Source of the DNA: Anseranas semipalmata | Taxonomy: Eukaryota > Chordata > Aves > Anseriformes > Anseranatidae | Direction: 5' to 3' | Length of the DNA: 64,000 nt | Assembly: GCA_013399115.1 (NCBI GenBank) | Contig: VXAA01005278.1 | Location: forward strand, 1 to 64,000 | In this document: piece by piece, positions 12,301 through 24,142 of the stretch | How the letters are laid out: each line of letters begins with the position of its first letter | How positions within the stretch are numbered: the first letter of the stretch is position 1 | Notes under the pieces: generated by a model | What the model saw: only the letters and a program-made list of their open reading frames with translations | Database searches by the model: none | What the model was told of the DNA's origin: nothing | Made by a program: the position numbers and the translations under genes

Positions 12301-14459
12301 ACAATTTAAAAGGTGCCTAAATGATATATAAATGAAGATATAACAGTGAAGGACAGCTACATACTCATATAGAGGCTTTATGTTTTCCTCTCTATATTCC
12401 CTTAGCACCTTGCTAGGAGCTATACATCAAAATTTCTTCAATACTGGGGTCACAAACTGTCGGACAAGTCTGAAATGAGAGAGCTTCAACCCTCTTCCAC
12501 TTTGTTTTCTCCATACATACAAAGCTTCATAGTTACAAAATGCGCATGCTTAATTACTATTACTTTGACTTAAGATAATAATAAAGATTAGATATATTTA
12601 AACAAAATATTCTTTTCACAAGTGTCCTGGTTCTGTCCCCTCCCAGCTCCTTTTGTACCCCAGCCTCCTCGCTGGCAGGGCAGCACGAGAAGCTGAAAAG
12701 TCCTTGGCTCTGTGTAAGCACTGCTCTGCAACAACTAAAACATCGGTGTGTTATCAGCATTGTTCTCATCCTGAACCCAAAACACAGCACCGTACCAGCT
12801 ACTAGGAGGAAAATTAACTCTAGCCCAATATATAAATTCTTTATATAAAACCCGACTTAATTGATAAGCCCAATATGCAGGCAAAAGTCATCTCAGCAAT
12901 TTTTCTCTCATAAGACCACACAATTTATGTCCCCTAAAATAGTATGGTGAAATGCAGCATGGGGTAACCACCCTCAAAAAATAACATTTCTGTAAAAGTA
13001 AGATTATTTTGAATTTTACTCTGCAATTAGATTTAGAGAAAAGGGACTTGGTGCACAGGCCAGAAAATGTTCACAAATTTATTAAAGTTACCAGCTGTAG
13101 CAACTGGTGTCCAGAGCTGAAAAGCTTTTCTTGGTGATGCTAAGAAGGAGCAGGGCTGGCTCGTTACTCGCAGAGGTTCTGCATTACAGTGCTGGAGGGC
13201 AGCAGGGCTCTCGTACAGACTCAGCTGAACATTCACTCAATATTCCCCACATCATCACCAGCAAAGACACCAATAGGTATGAAACACCTGTATACCCTTA
13301 ACTCATTTTTTAAGTCTCTACTCAAAACTAATGTGGGGTTTTCCTTCATTTTTAATCTTCATACTTTGGGCTTAACTAGTCCCAAACTCGTCAGCCAACT
13401 TTCCCACTCCTTTCCTTGGGGCCTGTTGGATCTCCTGACCATCAGTTTTCCTTCACACTTGGTCACTTAAAGCAATGTACTGATCCTTACAAAATACACT
13501 GGCACATTGAAAAGCCAAATCTCTCAAACACACCAAACTAGGAAAAAAATTTTGAAACAACAAATCAACTCTACTAAAACCAAACAACATTAAACCATCC
13601 ACACTCTTTCACAAATAAACAAACAAGCACTCTGATATTTAACAGGTTTAATTTCTTAATCATATGGTAATCCTTCCCATCTTTACTCACAGAAGACAGA
13701 CCGATCTTTCCGTTCTCCTCTTAGTTTCACTCTGGACATTTCCACTTTCGCACATGTGCTCCCACTTTCACTTCTTATTACAAAAGCCCCCAAATACTAA
13801 TTTCTGCAAACACACATCCTTTGTACTGGTTATTAGCAGATTATTTAATCCCTAAGAGAATCAAAAATGCAACGTAAAGTAGAAATGAAATTGTACCAGC
13901 TCAAAAAAAAAAATCCTTCAAATGACATGGATCAGTGCAATCCACAGATTTCTACTCTACTAGAAGATAAAGCAAAGACTTCAATACACAGTCACCATTT
14001 AATAAACAGCAATAAAGAACACTTTACCAAGCTTCAATATTCTTAATAAAAACTTCTGAACTATTTGCTCTACATTTGTTTTTCACAAATGTATTTGTTT
14101 TACTTCCAGGTTTGCTGATAAAGCTGCATAAAGCAGTAAAACATTTTGTAAATTTGAGATAAATCAGTGCTTTACTCATTGAGCCATAGCTTCAGATTCC
14201 AGTTTCTTCTATTATTATAATCCCATTGAAAAGTATGTTTATCTTCGTATTTGTTAGGAAATAGGAAGAATAGCTTTCATGCCAAAAACTTAAATATATT
14301 GGCCATGAGGTGTTTCTCCAAAGTGACACAAATGGAAGGGATTTAAAAGCCATTGAATTTACTGTTTTTTTGAATGACAAAAGAAAGAACTGAAGCTGGC
14401 ATCTAGCAATGAACCCACAATACATAAAAAAAAAGAAAGTAAAAGTAAGCAATTCTGAC

Positions 14460-14615
14460 CTCATTTACTGCCACATAGTATTGCTGCTGCTGGAACCGAG
14501 GAGAGTTGTCATTCCTGTCCCTCACCACAATCCGCACCTCATGGTTGATAATGGTGCCAACCTTTTTATTAACGCACTGGACTTGCACCACAATGGACTG
14601 AATGGACACTGGCGG
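14460..14615 (-). CDS. PCDH15: Protocadherin-15, exon 5 (C-terminal half of EC1 and EC1-EC2 linker)
   Basis: A 156-bp exon coding 52 residues, phase 0 at both ends, from [14 protein letters not shown] to [11 protein letters not shown]. It contains the end of cadherin repeat EC1 and the DRNDNSP linker, a DxNDN-type motif that binds calcium between EC1 and EC2. The core ([23 protein letters not shown]) is the same as in human PCDH15 as I remember it; the edges differ, with QQQQ where human has KHES. The arginine of HEVRIVV corresponds to human R134, reported mutated (R134G) in deafness DFNB23. One cysteine (QVQC) would be expected to pair with a cysteine coded by exon 3 in mammals. The acceptor ends in TTACAG and the donor is GAG/GTCAGA. 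Confidence 0.95.
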
Positions 14616-17600
14616 CTGTAAGTGAAAATACATTTTTAGTCAAAATTTGAACTGAAATAACAGGAGTTAACTGTTACGCTGATATTAATATTGCTCAGGT
14701 TCACTTGTAGCCCATCAGCCTGTGTTATGCTTGATGCTGTACTGTTTCTGGATTTAAAAAGCTTCTCTGAGAGTGGCCTGGCTACAGCTCATGCTGGCAG
14801 TGTTTCAGGAAGACCTACACGTCTCAAAGCTGTGCAGACCGAGCTTTGCCAGCTGACTGCGCTAATGCGAAAATAAAAACAGCATCTAAAAATCCTCAGC
14901 AAGATTAGCCCTTCACACCTCCCTTGAGAACAACCAAAAAGCACATTTTGATTATCATCCGATTATTGAAAGATACCTAGAGAACGTCACACATTCTAAT
15001 CTTTGATTGGCTAATACTTGAATTGAAAGGTCAAGTCAGAAATAAATTAAATATTCTACCGCTTGCATTTATCAAGTCATTTTAGAACAACTTGGTCACC
15101 TCTAAGTGTAGACAATCCAGAGTCCTCTTGTTTTTACTCCAGTGAACACCACAATATTCAAATACAAATAACTCCATTTTGATTTATTATCTAACACTCA
15201 GCAGAGAGCAAACACACATGGGAAGGGACAAAACAAAAACCCTCTGTATTTATTGACCTCAAAGTCTTTGAGAGACTAAACAACTCAACAGCATAATTTA
15301 AAAATGCCTATGTGCTCTACAGTACAGTGAATGCAAACAGGTTTTTGTACTGAGATTGTGAGACTTACAATTATACCATAATTATATATTTGCATAATTA
15401 TGCTTTCACTCATTCTAAATGCTACAATTTCTCAGTGTGATTGATTTTTTCCAGTTTTGCTATAATGGATTTCAGAACCATATGGCTTTCTTTACCCTTC
15501 AGACTGTGGCACTAATCAGTTTTTAAGAGTCAGCAGACGTGGGAAAAGAAGGTGGTTTTATGTTGTTGTTAAGATCTTACATGAAATATCTACTCTTCCT
15601 TAAACTCCTTACACTCAACTTTCTCAGCAGTTAGGTACAGCATGAGCCTTTATCTAATAGTCCGTTCTCTTTGCTGTAAAAATCTGCAGCCAACTATGAT
15701 GTGGTTCTACTTCCAACACAGGTAGGAACGTACCAAATATAAATGATAACTTAAATGAAGACATGAATATTATCATTTCTATTTTTCAAGTTGGCATTCT
15801 TTGCAAAAATCCCAGAATTTTTAGGCCATCTTTAATAAATTTAAAATGCAATTGAGATCATCTGCTGTTGTTAGTGATACCTAAGAAAACCATAGCTGTT
15901 TGTAGCAGTAGATACATAAAGCCATGATGTTCTGGACTTGCAAGCATCATTTGGTCTTTTTCATAAGAACATGCACAAAATAGTTTTTCACCTTTGCTGA
16001 GGTATGACAGTGTAGGACAATTTTTATTTCTGCTTGGTCAGTGCTTAGATTTAAAATCAGATTTTTAAATAAACACTTGTCAACTTTGTCATCTGTAGAC
16101 AATAAATGTAAATACATAATGGCACAATTTGTTTATCATACTGGGGTCAAGTCACCCTAACACATTTTAGCAGTTCCTTTCCCCTCCGGATCTGATTGAT
16201 CTCTATTCATCCTTCCTAACTACTAGAAGTTTTGGAAGGGAAGTCTGGAATATTCTTTTTATCTGATTTTGTTTGGAAAAACGTACTGTCGTTCTTGGTA
16301 AAATCCATCAATAGATTCTAATTAGATTTTCTTTCGAGAAAAGTAATAAAAAAGAATGAGATGAGGTTATCTGAATCAGCAGAGGGTTGACAGGCGGGCA
16401 CACAAGAGAAAAATGGGAAGAGCATCCAAACATATTGCATGTAATCACGTATGCACCGTTTGTGAATCAGACTCCAATTTCTGCTCTGTAATCAAAAATT
16501 TAATTTTAAGATCTGAGTTAATAAATTCTATTGGTACTACTAGGCTTTACAGTTTTCACTTGAAAGATGAGAAATGCAGGTTTTCTTTGTTAAACAAACA
16601 AAACAAACTGCACACACTCTTGAACAAATTTCTGTTTTAGGGGGCTGCATAGCTCTGGTTCTGAAGGTTGGAAACACCTGTTCGATAAGAGCCATATTAA
16701 TCAAGTCCATGACAGCAGTTTCACATTTTCACTTGATCAGTGGGTTGGGTTTTCACAGGTTGAACCCCCAGGTTCATTTTCTTCAGCCTGTAACTTAAAT
16801 TGAGATTCACTGAGACCACAGAAGACAGATATAGGTGGGCTCACACCCAAAATTTCAATTACCTTAAATCTCAATTTTTCTTTTCATATTTTTATAAATT
16901 TAAACAAACACAAACAAGTACTTTTATGCAGCACTGCAGTACGAGGGATAAAAATGTATTTAATCCACCTTCTGTAAATACTAGTCTTTTTCCAATGTTA
17001 CAGCTCATAGTAAAAATGAGGAAATAATCCCTTAAAAACTAATGTAAAAACAGTATTACCTGTACGTAAATTAAGCAAACTTATACCATCCATTTGTTTC
17101 CTTGTGACGTGAGTCTACCTCTTGCAAAGAGCAGCACTGTAAACTGTCTATGTATTCATAATAATTTAAAGCATTTATGAGTTTAGTTAGACTGTTACTA
17201 AAACAGCGTTCCAGCACCTGCCCATCTCCTCAAAGGCGGCTGGCTGTTTGGCCCCTGAGGCAATGCCACCTCCTTGCTGATGCACAGGGATCTCCTTTGT
17301 CCACTATGCCCACTCTGCTGGGTTTGGTGCTGAATACCTTTGTTTCACATATTAAAATAGTTTGTGAATTAAAGCTAAAGTAAGAACAGCTGGATTCAAT
17401 TAGCTTTTTTTAAAAGCTAAAAATGGAAATGAGGATAAATTTGCATGTTGTTTTTGGTACTAATGAACATACCTCAAAATACATGGAGAAGACAAATTAC
17501 TTGATCTAGTCAATATTAAACAAACTTTCATGCATGCCAAGGACAACTCCTGATCTTTAAATCACTCTTTCCATGCTGATTACAGTCACTTGTGAGTTGT

Positions 17601-18334
17601 TTTCTCTTGCAGATTCTGCTGAACTGCAGTAATGTTTTAACACTGTGAGAAAATGTCTGTATTTTGAAAAAGTGTTTTTCTCGAAAGAAATTAGCATAGA
17701 TGAAAACACTCCTTTTTATTATTTCTTTTAATCTTTCTTTTTTTTACAAAAATCAAACCTAGCCTGACAATGTTTCATTAATACTACGAGTAAAAAGCAT
17801 ACCACACAAATTTTAAGTTACCTTAAATAATAAAAAAAAAAAAGCACATTCTCAATTGAGCATATGAAGCTTTGTAAGTGAATTGTAATATGCACAACTC
17901 CTTTGCTTTCTCTTACATCTCAAGCCAATGTACACAGCTAGAGCAGGCTTTTACTAAGTGTCACGGGACATGAAGTGAGCAGCACTTCTCCCAGACAACA
18001 GTAGCAAACATAATAAAATGCTTTTAATTCAATAAACAATTCAGGTTTGATTCAATATATATTTCTGTCAATTCACACAACTATTTGTTCTGCCTTTATT
18101 ATTGTGTTTGTCCACATGTAGTTGTTATGCACATGGCCAAGTTTCTCCGTGCTCCTACTAAGTCCTAATAAAGAATCAAATTAATTCTGTTCACATTCAT
18201 CTGGGGACAAAAGATGGATGCAGCTATTATATTCTAGCAATTCTTGTGCTTACGATCATTTTATAACTATACACAGATTCACAAAATAACGTCTATGGGG
18301 AGAAAAGGAAACAAACCGCATACTACAAACTTAC
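14616..18334 (-). other. PCDH15: PCDH15 intron 4
   Basis: A 3.7-kb AT-rich intron between exons 4 and 5. It has ordinary splice ends (GAT/GTAAGT donor, TTACAG acceptor), small A and T runs such as the A run near 17830-17841, and no mobile element that I recognise. I see no further exon in it. Confidence 0.85.
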
Positions 18335-18495
18335 ATCTCTGTCCAGAACTCGGCCAGTGCTATTTAGGTACAACCTCTGGCTGATGGGATCAAGGATCAC
18401 CCAGTAATCTACGTTGTCCTTTAAGGAGAGTTCAATGGTGGGGTCCGGCCCGCCTGCTGTCCCTTTTATCAGCATATTGTCAACCAGGATAGTGC
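18335..18495 (-). CDS. PCDH15: Protocadherin-15, exon 4 (N-terminal half of EC1)
   Basis: A 161-bp exon. It starts with the last two bases of a split codon (phase 1) and ends in phase 0, coding [15 protein letters not shown], then [17 protein letters not shown], then [21 protein letters not shown]. This is EC1 of protocadherin-15; the human exon 4, as I remember it, also begins inside a glycine codon at c.158. The main differences from human lie in the segment [10 protein letters not shown] (human LMDPVKQMLF). An N-glycosylation sequon, NST, is present. The acceptor is TTTTTGTTTTTGCAG and the donor GAT/GTAAGT, both strong. EC1 is the tip of the molecule that contacts CDH23. No stop or frameshift is seen. 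Confidence 0.96.
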
Positions 18496-21400
18496 CTGCA
18501 AAAACAAAAAGGCACACAAGGGAGAAATTTATGCATGCATTAACAGTTTTATGTATTTTGATAACAACGGCAACACTAAAAATACAATTTTCTAACAAGG
18601 GTTTCTGGTATTTTATGTTTTCAGTGATGTTTAAAAAGTCTGAGCCTTATTATCTCTAATGAAAAACTGCCTCTAACACTGAAGCTATTTCAGACAATGC
18701 TAGAAGAAACAATGTGCAATAACTTACGTTGAAGACGAGACCCATCAAAGATATCTATTTAACACTGTGAGTTTTTTCTCCATTCAGTAAACATCACCCA
18801 ATCTTACCTCAAAGGAATGCAGTGAAATAACAACCAAAATGGAAATACGTTTTCCGTAGCAAGAATGACACATCAAGGTGAGGGGAAAAAAAAAGAACAC
18901 TTACATAAAGCTCTACAAGGGGGAAAAAAAAAAAACAAACATTGCTCTAAGAGAAAAGTAAATTGCAGCAGAAAGAAAATGATGTCTAACAAGACAAAGG
19001 GGAAACCAATTAGGCCCAAACACCTATTCAACATATATGATGTGCTATTTTTCTTTTCTTGTCCCATCATGTCAGTTAAGTGTTGCTTCTTTTCCAAATG
19101 TCAAGCATTACTAACACAAACGTTGCGCTCCAGTCTCAGAGCTGCATGCACAGTATTTATAAACACTTCCCTAAGACTTTACCTTCTCCTGAAGAATTAA
19201 CTCTATCCAGTTTTCTTCACGCAAAGTGTTAAAAGAAATAACCTTGGTTTATGTTCATCGAAGTTATGAAGAAAATCTGTGAACGTCACTAGCTGTAGAG
19301 CATTTAAGTTGGTTAAAAATACTTATCAGATAACCTCCTGTTTTACAGGCCCAAATAATTTATTTCAGAGAGCAGAGGAAAGTTTCTTTACACCTTCACT
19401 TTACAATGACAGTGACCCTGCAAATACATTCAACTGGATGGGGAGGGGCTCTGAGTTGGGCTGCTGCTTTGTTCTGGATAAAACGGTAAAATTCTTGGTC
19501 TTTTTACAGTTGTATTGAGGAAAACACCACAGTAAGGATTTTTCAGTTATTTTGAAACTACTCTTTCAGAGATGACAGTAACAACCACTGCCAAACGTCA
19601 GTAACTTTGGACCAAGGATGGTTTTCAAGTCAGAAGAACCCTTTTAGCCACGAGAAACAGTTTTAGGGCTATCGGCAGGATCTCTCGTGCGATAGGTTCC
19701 GTACAGTTTTACCCCAACCCAGTGGCTTGAAGCGGCATACAGCTTTTCAGAGACCACCGCCAGTTTTAACAGAAGGAGCATTTCACCAGGACAAACAAGC
19801 CGACTGCCAACTCTCTGACAGTTCTAAGTGTTTATGTCCAGTCACCATCAAAATCCACCCGTTTCTGTACATTGTCCTCATTATTACGCCTCAGTGATGA
19901 TGCAAAGAAGTCAGCAGCCAAAATCTGAGATCATCTGAAAAGGTGCCCAAAAACAAGGTCTCCCTGAAAACAACCAAAATAACAAATACCACGAGCACCC
20001 TAATGGCTTGAGTTGTTTTAATTTCTTAGTTTTCTTGTTCAGACCTGAAGGTGAACTCAAAGTTCTGGCTACATCTCCACCATCGTCATTACCAACAAAA
20101 AGCCCTACACCTCTATTCAAATGACTCCCAAGGGAAATATTAATCTCCAATTTCCACCTGTGGATGTCACAGCATCAGGCATTTTGGGAAAGGCCACCTG
20201 AGCATAGCAAAAATATAAGGTGGTGCTTCAACTATTAGAAAGTATGCCACGCACACATTCCTGCTGGGAAAAGGAGTATCTTAAGGGATGGAAGAACTGG
20301 GGCAATTGGAAGAACCAGATGACATCATTAGGAAATAGGGGAAGGAAAAAGCAGCAACAGCTTCTGTCTGCTTTCCCATGTCGAAGGCTGTGAAGGCAAC
20401 ATCACAGCATGAGGTAGCAGGACACAGAGCTATCACAACTGCAAGCTGATACAGCACTTCCAGATGCTCCAGCGATCATGAAATGTAAGGAGTGTTTCTC
20501 TCTCTCTCCAGAAATTTAAGTGCAAATAAATAAAGATCATCCTATAATGAAAGCTAGTCCCTGGTTTTCTTTATTTTATTTATTTTTTTTATAACTCCAA
20601 TTCTGGACGTTTTGTTACTCCATTGTTACTAGGTCCTGGTCCAAAGGACAGCAGCGAGGGGAAATCACTCAAACTTTACAGTCACGCAGCCTATACAGAT
20701 ACCCAACATACGTAGTGCAAAATGAATTAGACCAACAATTGTGGCAGAGCTCTGACTGCCCATAAAATAGTCTGTGGGGCTGTGCCCCTGTGAGAAGGCA
20801 GCAATCACTCTTCCAAGAAGCGCATGCAAGTAATCAGAGAAAAAACTACCTACCTCAAAGGCATGTATAAATTCCTCGTGGCACCGAGTGCACTTGGAAG
20901 GGGCAAGACCCAAGGCCTTAATACCAGAAGCCCTTTCCACGCGTTAAGTGTGGTGCTCTGGTTTACTTACAGGCAAAAAAAAGTACAGTAATTTTGGACT
21001 GCAACATCTCTGCAAGGAGGAAAGCACTGCAAAACAGTAGCACACATCAAGCGCTTGGCTTCTTGCTCTTTGTCCACAGAGGCTTCACCCTCCTTTGCCT
21101 AGTTTCTAGAACATTGGCTTCTGCCAAACTCAGCCTTAAGCAAGGGCTGAAGAGATCAAATAATAACTTTAATTTTTAATGAAGCTGAAAAAAGCAATTG
21201 CATTTACATTTTTAAATATTTAATCAACTTAAAATCTTGATGCGATGAATTTTGTACAATCTCTTGTAAACCACTGCTACTTAACTGACCTCACTGCTTT
21301 GAATTCTCCGTCCAATTTGACTCTCCTCTGTTGCACTCCATAATAGCTATCTGCTTCATTTAACAAAGCACTATTTGCTTTGTTTTCATACAGCAACTCA

Positions 21401-23053
21401 TTTGTTCTTAAAAACAGACTGTGTTTGCTTCAGATATTTGTAAAGCACTCATACTCTCTCATCAAGAGACACCAGTATGCAAATAGGCCTTTTTAAAAGC
21501 CATCCGTAAAGTATTAGTTCTGTAATCTACGAAGAGTCTGAAATTGCTGTTTTTTTTTTCTTTTAACATCTATTGTTTTGGTGCTTACATCCTGCCTCTG
21601 TCCTTGGCCTGAAATGCCAGGGAAGTCAACTACTAGAAATAAATCTGAATACGTGCAGAGTCTGATGCAACCGCATCACCGTTTTGTCCATAAACTCACC
21701 ATACACGCAAAAGCGAACACATCCCTTGGTATCTGCAATGCACTTGTACAATAGCTTTCATAATCTTTTTGTGAAAAACCCAAGCGATGTTCTAGCTGAA
21801 ATGAAGTCTTTTACCTTGTCACAAAAGTACCATACCTTCTCCTGGAACTACATTGGAATTTCTGTTTTACATTAAAGCAGGGGGGTTGTTCAAAGTCCAG
21901 AGAGGGCACACGAGTAAGGATCCTGCATCTCACAGCGAGGAGGGAGGGGGCCCATGTAGCTGCCTGTTTCACGTATCTCATTTACACTCAGCATATCCAA
22001 ATGCTCAATAATGTTTCAACACAATTCCCTACACTTCCATCCTATGTGCACAGGTCATTGAAAAGGACACCTTGGACTATTAATTAGTGATGGTTTTCCT
22101 GGCTATTTTTGCTGGCTGATTAACGAAAGACTGATGTGAAAGTTAGATTTCATATCAACACAAGTAGAGCAATTTTTAGAATAGCTTTTCATCTTGTGCG
22201 GAGACCAAAATTTGACTGTTTATCCACCTTCACTGATGCCTGCTGATCACTGAGGTGTCATGTGGGAAGATCATACAAATTTGCAAGGGATTAGTATGGA
22301 GTCAGCCTCAAGGAATCCAAGTCAAGCAACTTAGCTAAAAAAACAATAACAAAACCAACAAACTATCTACAAAAAAAGAACATTATTATTTTCAGGGGTA
22401 ATATTATTTTTCTGAAAACAATGACATTTACTCATAAATGCTATCTGAGCTTGTTGGGAATTATTCAACACGTAGCTACAAAAGAAGCCAACAGAAATAA
22501 CATTTATAAAGCACTGCTGCCTTATTTGTAAATATTAGAACAATGGTCCTACACCAGACTATTCCTTTGAGAGGAATCTGAAAGCTGAAAATCTTCATTA
22601 GACCGAAATAACAGGGAAGTGTTTGTTTTACACATTAATCTCAGAAGAAGGTGATCTTTCTAGGGGAAGGGCATTACAAGGGATTCGGGCGCAAAAGTAA
22701 TGAAATACGGAATTTGCCATTTACGCTCTGCTAAAGAGAACAGACCCTTAGTGATCAGTGAGAACTTACTTATTAAATGATTTAGACACATCTTGGGATT
22801 ATTTTAGTTGAACGTTTCAGCAGAGCCCTTTTTTTAAAAAGCCAGTGAATTACAACTGGCCTGGGAATAACCCTTATGCCAGCACATGAATCAGAGAACA
22901 GAATCTAGTTGAACGAAACCTGCAGTGCTCAGCTTTCAGTAGTTACAAGGCATTCACATCAGTTTCCTAAATTCAAACACCACAAAACAAAGGTTATTTA
23001 CTTCCACTGATATTATTTCAGATTTAAAAATTAAACTTGAAGCTCTAGGAAAG

Positions 23054-24142
23054 CATCATAGAATCATAGATTATCCCGAGTTGGCAGGGACCCACCAGGA
23101 TCACCGAGCCCAACTCCCGGCTCCACACAGCACCACCCAAAAACCAGACCAAATGTCCGAGAGCGTTGTCCAAACGCTCCTTGAACTCCGACAGGCTCGG
23201 TGCCGTGACCACAGCCCCGGGCAGCCTGTGCCAGTGCCCGACCACCTCTGGGTGAAGAACCTTTTCCTGACACCCAGCCTGACCCTCCCCTGTCACAGCT
23301 CCACGCCGTTCCCTCGGGTCCTGTCGCTGCCACCAGAGAGCAGAGCTCAGCGCCTGCCCCTGCGCTCCCCTCGTGAGGAAGCTGCAGGCCGCCATGAGGC
23401 CTCCCCTCATCTCCTCTGCTCTGGGCTGAACAAACCAAGGGACCTCAGCCGCTCCTCACACATCTTGCCCTCCAGACCCTTCACCATCTTTGTAGCCCTC
23501 CTTTGGACACCCTCGAATAGCTTTATGTGCTTCCTGTAACCTGGTGCCCCAAACTGCACCCAGCACTCGAGGCGAGGCCGCAGCAGGCAGAGCAGAGCGG
23601 GACAATCCCTNTTCATGTTGTTGGTGCCTGCCCAGCCCTCCAGTCTGTCAAGATCTCTCAGCAAGGCCTCTCCACCCTTGAGGGAGTCAACAGCTTCTCC
23701 TAACTCAGTATCGTATGCAAACTTACTTAGTATGCATTTGAGTCCTGCATCCAGATCATTTATAAAAACATTGAAGAGAACTGGCCCCAAAAGGGAGCCC
23801 TGGGGAACCCAACCAGTGACTGGCCACCAGCCTGATGTAACCCCATTTACTGTTTTCACCCTTGAGGGTGAATTGTTCACCCACGGTATTATGTACTTGT
23901 CTAGCTGTATTCTGGACGTTTTGTCCAGAAAGATACTGTGACAGACAGTATCAAAAGCTTTACTGAAATGCAAAAAGATTACTCTAATGACTTCCCTTGG
24001 TCAACTAGGTGGGTAACCTTGTTATAAAAGGAAATTAAGTTACTTAAACAGGACTTTCCCCTCGTGAACCCGTGCTGGCTGTGACCAATGACTGTGCTGT
24101 CTTTCAACAGCTCCCAGAATAACCTTCTCCAGGCACTGAAGT
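23054..24142 (-). mobile_element. CR1 LINE, 5'-truncated, 3' end intact
   Basis: The minus-strand element ends at about 23054 with the tandem 8-bp units (ATTCTATG type) that mark CR1 3' ends. Reading upstream it has the 3' untranslated region, then reverse transcriptase sequence: LFSPEQRR, VQRRATKMVKGLEG, FVINDL-like and [17 protein letters not shown] motifs, and HFSKAFDTV. Homology stops near 24142, so the 5' end was lost, as is usual for CR1. The RT is not functional: the motif A aspartate is replaced (LHFSKAFD instead of LDFSKAFD), FADD reads FAYD, and a segment is missing after the palm. One base, 23611, is unresolved (n). The long open frames on both strands here (23045-23973) are CR1 sequence, not host genes. 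Confidence 0.96.

Larger units (their letters stand above)
3074..14459 (-). other. PCDH15: PCDH15 intron 5
   Basis: An 11.4-kb intron between the exon 5 donor and the exon 6 acceptor. It is AT-rich and mostly unique. Recognisable contents are a CR1 fragment (6285-6533), a pyrimidine-rich then GC-rich patch near 4910-5120, a CA/TA tract (9283-9315) and many short A or T runs. A short TGAA-unit run sits near 3228-3240. I see no further exon and no RNA gene in it. Confidence 0.85.

Noticed and set aside
23045..23973. Long overlapping open frames on both strands
   Set aside because: They are CR1 sequence; the minus-strand protein is a broken CR1 reverse transcriptase, and the others are its antisense or 3' untranslated region.
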